Source: Stemphylium vesicarium (taxonomy: Eukaryota > Ascomycota > Dothideomycetes > Pleosporales > Pleosporaceae). Taken from it: 64,000 nucleotides of DNA. A program made the translations under genes and the position numbers. Positions 22,901 to 33,764 of the stretch are shown here, piece after piece. Under the pieces are notes generated by a model. It did no database searches. It saw nothing but the letters and a program-made list of their open reading frames with translations, and was not told where the DNA came from. The stretch is from assembly GCA_004380135.1 (NCBI GenBank), contig QXCR01000067.1:62001-126000 (forward strand), given 5' to 3'. How positions within the stretch are numbered: the first letter of the stretch is position 1; each line of letters starts with the position of its first letter.

Positions 22901-23450
22901 AAGAAGGTCGGATCGCATTTTATACCCTGTTTATCGGCCGTTGACTGCTTTTGCGCTCTTGCTCTCACACCACATTCAAATTTCCTGATAACGCGTTCAT
23001 GCTAAACACTGCTTTTGGGCATCCTGGTGGCTGGCGTTAAGGAGCACATGTATCCTCAGTATCTCTAGCGAGCATTGGCGGAGTGGGCTTTTACATACAT
23101 TGGCATGCACATATGTTAGCACTACTCTTACCTGAGCATCGACGAGAAAAGAATTTGTAATTGATAGAAATGGGTCGAGGTTTCTAGCATCGTGGAAATG
23201 AAACAGACGATGTTTGGAAACTTGCTTTATATCTTGAATCGTGACGGTGATGGTGAAATTGATTTGGTGAACCTGGGGTAAAGGGAAGGAAAAAAAGCCA
23301 ACCAAGGTTCACGGCGCGCGCGCCCCCCTCACCCGGCCATGTGACGTCGCGTTGGCGAGCTAAAACTGGATGGATTTGTCTTATCGATAGCCAAAATATT
23401 TGCGGCCTTTCACGAGTCACTCTCCATTCGATCCAACAACCACCACAGCA
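22901..23450. other. Intergenic between VAC8 and RPC4
   Basis: This holds the 3' flank of VAC8 and the promoter of RPC4, with a GTGACGTCGCG site near 23340 and a GC-rich run just before it. No gene is seen. Confidence 0.5.
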
Positions 23451-25401
23451 ATGCCACCAAAACCAAGAGGACGAGGAAGCACACGCGCGCGGGGCGGCGC
23501 GAGGGGAGCATCGACTGCAGGGCGAGATACGGCTGCTACTAATGGCGAGGTTACAGAAGATGCGACGGCCGCGCAGGGCACAGCTACCGCAGCTGCGGCG
23601 GAAGACTCCGCTGAGCCCATTGTAGCTAAGCTGGAGGACGGCGATGTGAAGGCGGTGGTCGCTGGGGAGAGTGCCGTCGCATCACCCCAACCTGGCACCG
23701 AAGCAGCAATTCGCGCTCCAGTACAAAGATTAGGCAGTCTACAGGGCTCAGTACCCCCTTCACGATCCGCTTCACCGTCAGTACGTGGCCGCGGCGGTGC
23801 AGCCCGAGGAAAGCGCGGCGTCAAGACACCGGCCTTCACAGGTAGACGAAGCAAAGAAGAGCGCGACGCCATTGCCAAGGAACAGGCAGCTCGCGACCGA
23901 GAACGTACCAAGGAGCAGGTCGCTGCGGACAAACGGAGGGAGGCCGACGCACAACGGCAAGCAAGACGGGAAGCAAATAAACAGAAGAATGCGCGAGGTG
24001 GATTTAGCGGAGTAGCAAGCGGACCATTCTCACTTGGCAGCTCCAAAGAAGGCAGGTTACACTCTATGAACCGGGCGGTCAACACTAACTAGTGCTGCAG
24101 ACAGAAAGAATAACCCCAACCGCGGATACTCGGGCTTTGGTGCAGGATCAGGTTCTCGAGCAGAGCGCGTCAAGAACGAGGATGGTAGCTACGGAAGCTC
24201 AGGTCGGTCGGGAGGCGGCGGTGGAGGAAGCAGTGGTGGAGGTGGCTCGTCGATCAAGAGAGAAGATGGTGGTGTCGTTTCCTCTGATGATGAAGACGAT
24301 GTCAACGTGCCGCGCAAGGACATTGACCTAATCGAAATCTCCTCTGACGAAGAAGAGAACAAATCGGGAAGTGCACCGACACAGCGCGCATCGAGGACAG
24401 CACTGCCTGTGCGTATCGGGAGAAGGGAACACCAAGAGCGAACCTTTGGAATCAACACAGAAGCCAGTTCGGAGACGTCAGCCAAGATACTTGAGCAAGC
24501 GGAATCTGGTGGACAGTCACTACAGACTGCTGCCTCTGACCAGGCTGCCCGCAGGCCAAAGGCCAAGTCAAAGGACGTCGAGGTCACTGGATCTCGAAAG
24601 CAGTTCAAGGGTGTTTGGCACGATTCAGAAGATTCTGACGTCGCTGTTAAGACGGAACCAACCAGCGATGACGAGAAGATGGGCGATGCTGAGCAGATTG
24701 GCTTGCGTGACGCTCCAGAACAGCCAGCAGAGAAACAAGAACCGCCATCACCGAGCGCCGAGCGGAAACCCAAGCTGAAGAAAAAGAGTATCGCTGAACC
24801 AGTCCTCCAGACGGATGAGGACCGCGCAGAATGGGCGCGTTATCTGGCAAATCTACGCCACATCCGTGCTGAACTGGGCCCAGAAGAGGTACCACAAGTT
24901 GATGGATCCGGCGATGTACCCATGGCAGATGCAGGCAATACAGAGAAGAAGCCTACAGTACGAGACAACAACGTCTACCTATTCCAAATACCACCTCTTA
25001 TGCCAGAAGTCGAACCACCATCCGTCAAGAACGAGCCTTCGGACCCACTACCTGCTCCGCCCTCCGCCCAGCCATCGAACAAGCCCGATACAAAGATCAA
25101 GCTCGAAGAAGGAGGTTTCTCAGATCCTGCTGCCAAAGCCAAGGAAGGCGCTCGCTTTGGAAGTGGAATGGTTGGCAAATTGCGTGTACATGCATCGGGA
25201 CGCACAACGCTCGACTGGGGCGGTACAAGCTTTGAGCTCACTCCAGGGACCAAAGCAAGCTTCCTTCAGGAAGTCGCCAGTGTTGAGATCAGGCCGGAGA
25301 ACGAGAGGGCAGCGCCTGAAGATGCAGGCGATGCAACCAGTCTTGGCAGGGTCAAGGGAAAGTTCGTCGTGGTGCCAAACTGGGACGAGATGCTTGGTTA
25401 G
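23451..25401 (+). CDS. RPC53: RNA polymerase III subunit RPC4 (C53)
   Basis: A subunit of the Rpc4-Rpc5 (TFIIF-like) dimer of RNA polymerase III, needed for termination and reinitiation. ATG at 23451. The long N-terminal part is basic and low-complexity (RGRG, then a Lys/Arg/Glu helix KEERDAIAKEQAARDRE, then Gly- and acid-rich linkers). The conserved Rpc4 core is C-terminal: NNVYLFQIPPLMP, GKLRVHASGRTTLDWGG, ASFLQEVASVEI and GKFVVVPNWDEML. The splice in the middle is uncertain. The best reading is a 37-nt intron (24056-24092) joining SSKEGS to AADRKN (637 aa). The alternative is 23998-24100 (615 aa), which removes GFSGVASGPFSLG. The more common-looking acceptor CTGCAG at 24100 gives a stop with the 24056 donor. 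Confidence 0.88.
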
Positions 25402-26171
25402 AGCCGACCTCCGTGCTGGATCAAAAGCTAGTGATGAGTAAGAAACATCGGCGCATGGAATAGGAGTTTTGTTCATGATGCATGCACCGGCGCTCCATGA
25501 ATTGATTGAGTTTTACGAGAGAACAGGCAGTATGGATTTTTGGCGCCTTTAAATGAGCATTAGAAATATAAACATCTCGTAACGTGATCGAACAATGTTG
25601 TATTTCGTGCTGATCTCGACTTGGATGTGATGCGGTGTAGACGCTGCAGATTGCCACGCATCTACGAAAAACGAAGCATGCAGGGTAAAAGAACATTACA
25701 TGCGCATCTTACGTATACTTGTACGATAAAGAGGCTCGCAAGACGGTGCGTCAAGGTAAGAAACAACGCCTGCCACAGTCGTTAAGCAGTGGTGACGTAT
25801 GAAGACAGTACACAAAACTAGCGCGGGCTGCTAATCTCGGCGAGACTCGAGACAAGTGAGATCTAGACAAACACCATGTGGAGATGGGCCGACGCAGCCC
25901 ACGCGCATTAGTCTGTCGGCAAGAGTGCCCTGGCGGCAAGCAGCGTGAAAAGTAGATTATCATGGCCATCCGTGTTGTGCGACTGCCTTTTGCTACTGCT
26001 GCGCCTCCATCTCAAAGGCGCATTGTATCAGTGTGGAACTCTCACAGGCAGCGCAAACACCACGGGCTCGATAGAGGAGACCTTTTGCGCGCATCCGGCG
26101 CCACCCGCGGCTATCTGGAGCTTCCCTCTCAGCACGCGGCCCAACCCCGGGGTTAGCGACGCAGATCCGCC
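25402..26171. other. Intergenic upstream of the histidine kinase
   Basis: About 770 bp between RPC4 and the histidine kinase. No convincing coding frame or repeat. Confidence 0.5.
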
Positions 26172-29100
26172 ATGGATGTGGACATCCGGCAGCTATACGA
26201 CAGCGACCCACGACCGACCTTCATCGTCGACTGCAAAGCCCCATCCACTACGATTCATCATGTCAACACTGCATTGCTTGCTCTCTCACGTGTGGCATTG
26301 TCGTTGCACACCCACAACGCGTTAAGAGACTGGTGGGACCCCGCGAGTAGGGTTGAATCTCGTTTCCAAAATGAGTTCCTGCATGGAAGGTATCGGTGGG
26401 CCAAGTTTACTGCCTGCAACCGCTGGCTTGTCGTCACCATTACCGAGCAACCACCCCCTTCAACCGAACACCTGGATTCCTTACCGGATCGCACGCAGCT
26501 ATTGCGCGTGGCTTCGCCCTTGTTGGAAACGCGACCAGATACCATCTTCACTGTCAGAATCCAGTCGCCCGAGTTGCAGGAGCATGTGGAACGTATTCGG
26601 AGGGTCAATTGGTCCAGGACCTCACTGGGTCCGATCAGCAGTTGGGGATATGAGCTCAACGTTCTAGTCACCACTTTGATGCTGGAAACCCGGCCTACGG
26701 CTCTATTCCTGGGACCAGAGCGTACCATCCTGTACAATCTCGCTTATGCCGCGGTTAGTGGTTCAAGACATCCTGCAATTCTGGGCCAAAGTATCATCGA
26801 TGCATGGTATGTAGAATAAGAGCACAAGGGTCGAGTTGGTCTAACAAACACCAGGCCCGAACTTGCGGATCCAATCTCTGCTACCATGGCCCGCTCGGAT
26901 CAGACACGTTGTGCCGACGTACCTGAAGAGGAATACCATTTCATGGTCGAGAGATACGGGTTCGTTGAAGAGGCATTCTTTATGTGGAGTCTTGTACCTC
27001 TCGTTGGTGTGGGAAACATCAGCGGCCTGTACTCAATCGTGACTGAGGTGACGAACCACAGGTGAACGCATATTGCATTTCTCAACAGTGTTTTCATTGA
27101 CTTTGCGTATCTAGGTTACTCGAACGCCGTGTTAATGCGCTTTTGATGGTCGGCCAGTTGACTAGCAAGGCAAGAAACACCAAGGATTTCTGGGCTCAGA
27201 TCGCCGAAGCCATTCGACCGTATGAGTACGACTTTCCAGTCGCCGTCTTGTATTCACAATGCGAGCTACACGAGCCAACGGATGCTGCAGGCGCGTTGAA
27301 AGGGCCACTAGACCAATGCGCACTGGAATGGTCCATAGGGTACAGGCCCAATCACCCGGACGTACCTCAAGAACTGGACTTAAGCAGTGATCTTGGCTTA
27401 GCCCGCGCTTTTTCTGACAGCACAAACGAAGGGGCTGCCAGGATCTACAGAGAAGAAGACGACGTGTTGCCGGCATCCATGTACAAGGATTTGGAGAAGC
27501 GAGGTTTCGGGGACCCGTTGAAAGTCTTTCTCGTGGTCCCGATTCGAACTTATGACAACACTGTTGTGGGGTACCTCCTTATCGGTTTGAACACGCGCAG
27601 GCCCTATGATCATGAGTACAGAGACTGGATTGAAGTGTTTTCCAACCTCCTCGGTGCCTCTGCCGCATCAGTAGCGCTTCACGAAGAGGAAGCCCAGAAT
27701 CGCGAACGACAAAAGGAACAGGCTGATAGAGACCGCGAGGCTCTCAATGTTGAAGTTGCAAACCTTACGCAGGAAGCTAGTTACGTCGCGAAAAAGCTTC
27801 GCAACTTCCATGACATTGCAGACCAAGTGGGGTTGGGCTACTTTGAGATCGATGTGAATGGGTTGCTAGTACACGCCAATGTAAGTATTCGGATTAGCGA
27901 CATTCGCCACGTGCTAACTGTTCAACAGGAAACATACTTTACACAAACTGGACATCGAAGAGACTTTGCTTATGGTCCACCGTTTTCGTATAAGGAACGC
28001 GTCCATGAAGATGACATCCCGATGGTAGAAAAGCAGTGGGAGACCCTAGTGGCCGGTCATCCAGCCACATTCGAGATACGTTGGAAGAAGCGACCGGACC
28101 AAGCACAAGAAAACAAAGAAGCCGCTGACGAATACTTGTGGACCTTATCCGCCTGTGTACCCATAAAAGGGCCAGATGGAACCGTAACAGGAGTTTTTGG
28201 TTGCAACACCGACATCTCCGCGCAGAAAGAAGCCACTGAGACTGCAATAATGCGATCAGAGGCGGAGCGGCGTTTGGCCAGCTTCACCGAACTGGCACCG
28301 GTTGGGCTATATCACCTTAACCCGGACCTGTCGATGAAGTATTGTAACGACCAATGGTTCCGGATAACAGGCCATCCCAAAGTCACCATGGATCAAGTGG
28401 ATTGGCGACGCATAGTAGAAGAGGAGCAGATAGAAGCCTGCTACCGCGATGTCGAGAACGCCAGACATAAGAAGGGCTCATACACGTTCTCAGTCCATCT
28501 CAAGAAACAATGGATTGGGCCAGATGGTATCCCTACGCCGACTTGGATCTTGGTAACGGCGACAGCATATACCGACGACACGATCATGGGAACAATGACG
28601 GATATTTCACAATTGAAGTGGGCTGAGGCGATTCAGCAGTCTCGGGTAGAAGAGGCGTTGGAGTCGAAGAGGCAGCAAGAAAACTTTATCGATATGACAA
28701 GTCACGAGGTAAGCAGTTATCGCGGATTGAGTATTGACAGAAGACTAACTGCTGGTGACACAGATGGTATGTGTCTCTGTAAGAATCGCACATGAGACAT
28801 ACGCTGACTTCGTTTATTTACATGTAGCGTAACCCATTGAGTGCCATGGTGCAATGCGCCGACTCAATCACAGGTTCATTAAGCGAGATGAAAGACCTTA
28901 CGAGCGGCGCAGCCCTCACTGCGCAGCCGGGAGTACAGACGCAGTTGGAAGATCTCATCGGCACTAGCGTGGATGCTGTGGAGACTATCCAGGCATGCGC
29001 GACACATCAAAAGCGCATCGTGGACGACATCCTCACACTTTCGAAGCTCGATTCCAAGCTACTGGTCATCAGCCCCATAGCGTTGCAGCCCTCGGTGCTC

Positions 29101-30297
29101 CTGCGGGATGCATACAAGATGTTCAAAGATGAGGCCAACAAAGCCCGCGTCGACTTTACAGTGCAGTGTGACGCATCGATTGCAGACCTGAAGATTGACT
29201 GGGCGATATTGGATCCAAGCCGCGTTCTGCAGGTCCTCATCAACCTGCTTACTAACGCCATAAAGTTTACCCAAGATCGGGAAGTCCGCAAGGTTGAGGT
29301 CATCATGGGCGCATCTCGAGAAATAGAAATGATGCCAGGCGTCGAATATGTACCACAAGAAGCAGCACGGAATGATTTCCTGGCGAAACCCGAGGGGGAC
29401 TACGCGGGCGAAGTCTTCTATCTCAGCTTCACGGTTAAGGACACGGGGTGTGGGTTGTCGCCCGACCACAAAGCCAAACTATTCCTTCGCTTTTCGCAGG
29501 CAACTCCGAAAACACATGTTCAGGTATGCCTCCATGCATTGATTGCAACTCGTTTGCCTGACTGACATTGTCTCCAGTATGGGGGTTCCGGCCTTGGTCT
29601 CTTCATCTCCCGCGAACTCACCGAGATGCAAGGCGGCAGTATAGGTGTCGCATCAGACCAGAACGTTGGGTCGGCTTTCTCTTTTTACATCAAATCACGG
29701 CGCGCAATGCCGCCTCCAAAGGCAGGGTCGCCTGCGGGCATCCCGCCCCTGGACACCCAGCAGACCGAACACTCCAAAGCCCAAATCATCCAGACCCTGA
29801 ACGAGAACCCTCAAGCGCCACTGAGCGCTAAACCGTCCGCAAAAGAAATGGAAAGAGCAAAGGGGATAGAGCAGAAGCACTACCACATTCTCATTGTAGA
29901 AGACAACCTGATCAACCAACGCGTCCTATCTTCCCAACTAAAGAAACTAGGCCACACAATCCACGTCGCAAACCACGGCGTCGAAGCGCTCTCGCAACTA
30001 TCGCAAACCTCATTTTCAACTAAAGCGGCCCTCTCCCCTGCAGTACCTCTTAGCGTCATCCTAATGGACATTGAGATGCCAGTCATGGACGGCCTGACAT
30101 GTACGCGAAGGATCCGCGAGATGGAGGCACGCGGGGAACTGAGCGGGCACGTACCGATCATTGCGGTCAGTGCGAATGCAAGAAAAGAACAGGTCGACAT
30201 GGCAAAGAGCGCGGGTGTGGATGACGCGATATGCAAACCTTTCCGCATTCCGCAGTTGATGGCTTTGGTCCAAGGGCTAGGTGTTCAGGCCGTTTGA
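26172..30297 (+). CDS. Hybrid sensor histidine kinase with PAS/GAF region and receiver, 1268 aa
   Basis: A phosphorelay sensor that autophosphorylates on His and passes phosphate to its own receiver Asp, then to an Hpt protein. Introns: 26807-26854, 27062-27114, 27881-27928, 28709-28763, 28767-28827 and 29524-29577. Order: N-terminal PAS-like region (RTSLGPISSWGYELN and FLGPERTILYNLAY), a GAF-like region (about 400-560), two PAS/PAC regions (FGCNTDISAQKEA; FTELAPVGLYHLNPDLSMKY), then H-box FIDMTSHEMRNPLSAM. The ATPase domain has N-box LLTNAIKF, G1 DTGCGL and G2 GGSGLGLF. The receiver has VEDN, phospho-Asp in VILMDIEMPVMDG, and CKPF. No membrane segments, so it is cytosolic. The H-box Met is encoded by a 3-nt exon at 28764-28766. 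Fungal HK group not assigned. Confidence 0.94.
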
Positions 30298-31450
30298 TGC
30301 TCGTGCTTTTAATGCGGCGCGTTGGCCGGCGAACGGGTAGGGTGGTCGTTGTAGATTGATAGTTAAGAATCCGGAACAAAGCCATGATGCGCGGGCGCAG
30401 GTAGCCTGGAATATTTTTTTCACTGCTCGTGCTGAAGCATCATTTTGCAGCAGTTTTGATACAAATGTACATTGTCAATCGACATGGCATACGCAAGATA
30501 GAAGAGCTCCCCACATTGAGTGCCTGAGACTTTTGGACGCGTCCGAGCACGCGTCGTCTAGTCAACTAGCGTGGAGATTCGGTAGTGACGCCATGGGAAC
30601 TCAAACCCCTCTAAAGCATGTGCACGACGCAGGGGCTTTGCTGAGGACGAGCTACAAAGAAAAGGAGAGAGAGCGGTATGGTTGGTAGTCGACATAGTAT
30701 GCATCTCAACGCGTTCAGCAAACGCGTCCTTTTCGGGGCCATTACGCCCGCAGGCAAGCCGTGCGACAAGTTCAGTGGAGCCAACCCAGCCACGGCGTCC
30801 GATGATTTATCAGAGAAAATCTTATCTGATCCGAGGCCGGCACGCCAAAGCGGCCGTGCAGCAGGCAGGGCGGGCCATGAGACGGCCCAATTGTGGTTTC
30901 AAATGCATTTCCAAGCTTTGATTCAGCCGCCGTAACGCAGGGCTAACTTGTCCCGGAAACGGTCATTGCGTGTTATGGTGGGGAAGAATCGAATCATAGC
31001 GCGTTGCGACGCGTCTGGTTTTTGTCAAAGTTCGTGGCTGGGCAACGCGCCTGGCAACTTTGACTTGAACATCTGGCGAAGAGGAGGATGAAAATGGGCG
31101 ATATGGGTGTCGTTGAATTACGCGCAGTTGATTTTGCGGTTGACGCCCTTCAAAAACGCACTTTATGCGGTGAGGGCGCAGAAAAAACGTGGTGATCGGG
31201 GGTGCACATGGATGAGCTCATAGCGCACTTTTCGTGTCAAAGGCGCGCTAGTGGCCGGAAGCGCGATCACCATATCACGTGTTAGCGAGCGAACGTGGAT
31301 TTATAGAGAGGGCGCGTCTCTCTCTACCTCTCGACACCACAATCATCTACACTTTTGTACAGCGCAAACACTTACATATTCTTGATTGCACTCTTCACCT
31401 TGCACATATCCACCAGCGCTCTATACAACACTTTTTTTTCGCCTCACACA
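30298..31450 (+). promoter_or_regulatory. RNR2 upstream region with five MCB boxes
   Basis: This is the only long stretch before RNR2. ACGCGT, the MBF/MluI cell-cycle box, occurs at 30537, 30549, 30709, 30722 and 31009 (first base of each); two pairs are only about 12 bp apart. An inverted repeat GTCAAAGTT...AACTTTGAC lies close to the last box (about 31025-31067). MBF control of ribonucleotide reductase at G1/S is known in yeasts; here it is inferred. No coding region is seen. Confidence 0.6.
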
Positions 31451-32866
31451 ATGTCTGCTCTTCAGTCTACGCCTTCCAAGCAGGTACGTCGCGGTACTTC
31501 CCATGTGCGACGCGTCGCATGCTAACGCGTCAACCAGGCTGCATCTGCAATTGATACCCTCAAAATGACCGACTCCCCCGCAAAGCAGCCCGACTTCTCA
31601 GCATCAGACAAGGAAAACGTTTTCAGGCCCATTGTCGGCATCCCGGATGACTTTGACGATGGTGCCGAGGATGTAAAGCCCACGGTCGCGCCCACAATCA
31701 AGGACGAGGAGGCCGATGAGCCCCTCCTGCAAGAGAACCCTGGACGCTTTGTCCTCTTCCCCATCAAGTACCACGACGTAAGTTTTACACGTGCACTACG
31801 CGTCTGCACGCGTCAACCAAGTTCTATGAAGACCCTTACTAATTACATCCTATCACAGGTCTGGCAAATGTACAAGAAGGCCGAGGCTTCTTTCTGGACC
31901 GCCGAGGAGATTGATCTCTCCAAGGATCTTCACGACTGGAACAAGCGTCTGAACGACGACGAGCGCTTTTTCATCTCCCACGTCCTCGCCTTTTTCGCCG
32001 CCTCCGATGGCATCGTCAACGAGAACCTGGTCGAGCGCTTCTCCAGTGAGGTACAAATTCCCGAGGCGCGCTGCTTCTACGGTTTCCAGATCATGATGGA
32101 GAACGTCCACTCTGAGACTTACTCTCTCCTCATCGACACATACATCAGCGAGCCCAGGCAGCGCAAGTACCTGTTCAACGCCATCGACAACAGTAAGTTG
32201 CCCCACCTCGCGTCACATATATACGTCTAACGCGTCACAGTTCCCTGCATCCGCAAGAAGGCTGATTGGGCCCTGCGATGGATCTCTGACAAGAACTCCA
32301 CCTTTGCCAACCGTCTTGTCGCCTTTGCCGCCGTCGAGGGTATCTTCTTCAGTGGTTCCTTCGCTTCCATCTTCTGGCTCAAGAAGCGCGGTCTCATGCC
32401 CGGTCTTACCTTCTCCAACGAGCTCATCTCTCGTGACGAGGGTATGCACACCGACTTTGCCTGCCTCCTCTTCTCTCTCCTCAACCATCGCCCCACCAAG
32501 GCTGCAGTCGAGGCTATCATCACCGAGGCTGTTCAGATTGAGCAAGAGTTCCTCAGCGATGCGCTCCCCTGCGCTCTGCTCGGCATGAACGCCACTCTCA
32601 TGTGCCAGTACATTGAGTTCGTTGCCGACCGTCTGCTGCTCGCTCTCGGCAACCCCAAGTACTACAACGCCACCAACCCCTTCGACTTCATGGAGAACAT
32701 TTCGCTTGCTGGCAAGACCAACTTCTTCGAGAAGCGTGTTGGTGACTACCAAAAAGCCGGTGTCATGGCCAGCACAAAGAAGCACGAGCAAAAGGACGGC
32801 ACCTCGTCGCCCGCGCCTGAGCCTCAAGGCCAGTCTGGCGACTTCTGCTTCGACGAGGACTTTTAG
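31451..32866 (+). CDS. RNR2: Ribonucleotide reductase small subunit, 410 aa
   Basis: The R2 (beta) subunit of class Ia ribonucleotide reductase; it houses the diiron-tyrosyl radical used to make deoxyribonucleotides. ATG at 31451, with introns 31484-31537, 31778-31858 and 32193-32240. Family marks: KEASFWTAEEIDLSKD-like segment (here KKAEASFWTAEEIDLS), FFISHVLAFFAASDGIVNENL, ARCFYGFQIMMENVHSETYS (iron ligands and radical region), VEGIFFSGSFASIFWLKKRG, LISRDEGMHTDFAC, and the C-terminal FCFDEDF tail that docks in the large subunit. Length is normal. Each intron carries one or two ACGCGT boxes, which is odd (see findings). Certain call. Confidence 0.98.
31510..32235 (+). promoter_or_regulatory. 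Five ACGCGT boxes inside the three RNR2 introns
   Basis: The hexamer occurs at 31510-31515 and 31525-31530 (intron 1), 31798-31803 and 31808-31813 (intron 2), and 32230-32235 (intron 3). None lies in an exon. In introns 1 and 3 it overlaps the branch-point region as CTAACGCGTC. A 12-mer, ACGCGTCAACCA, is shared by introns 1 and 2. These may be intragenic MBF sites; an origin by intron copying is the alternative. Confidence 0.5.
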
Positions 32867-33764
32867 ATGACGCGCTCTACTTCTTTTTTTTCTGCCATTT
32901 ATTCCCTCCCAATTTAGTTTCTGTATACCACCCCTGGACGATGGTGCCGGACATCTTCTGTCTGCATTGTCTGTTCCTTTGCATTGCCGGAGTCATTGAT
33001 ACTCCTCGCACGTTGGCGTCATGGCGTAGTTGGCTAGGCTTTTTTTCTTTCGGTGGACGGGACAAGCCTCTTGGATGAGTGACGCGGTTGGATATGGGAT
33101 TTTGCACGCGAACGGATCAACGACCTATATCCTTTTTGAATAATTACGAATACAAATTTTGAACAAATATTTATGCGTAGCCCTTTGCATCTTGTGACAA
33201 CTTGTCATGGAGTGGCAGGAATCCCAATCCGCTGAATTGGCGTTCACATTCTTCTGTCACAAGCAAGCTTTTACGCAAGCTGCTCCCATCGGCCCTACTA
33301 CTCTCAACATAGCCCACGCATCTTCTTCTGTCTCCTAGAAACACGCGACACCGCCTTGTACACGCTGCTGCTGCCAATCATCACATCATAACCATTTTGA
33401 AACATCGCAACGTCGAATTAACCATGACGTCACCCAGCCCTGTCGTGGCGCGCCCTTGACCTCGGCAGACATGTTACGAAATCAGCACAAGCGAATTGGT
33501 TGGCCCTTAAGACAAGACGCGCTCCGCGGCCATTCGCAGGTTAATCATCCCAGAATCGCGAAACCACAATTTGCTCCGGACCAATTGCACGCGCGTGACA
33601 TGGGCATCTCGGGCGGCGCGGGGACCTGCATGAGCGTACAGACGTACGTCGTGGTGCTAATGACGGAAAACTTAGCTTTGTAAACATCCGCGACCTCCGG
33701 CAACAGACTGCCATCTTTCTATACTGCGACTGGATAGATGCATACCGCCTCGTCGCATGCACAC
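32867..33764. other. Intergenic between RNR2 and the WD40 gene, with a CRE palindrome
   Basis: This holds the RNR2 3' flank (T-rich runs at 32880-32890) and the promoter of the WD40 gene. TGACGTCA occurs at 33425-33432. No gene is recognised. Confidence 0.5.
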
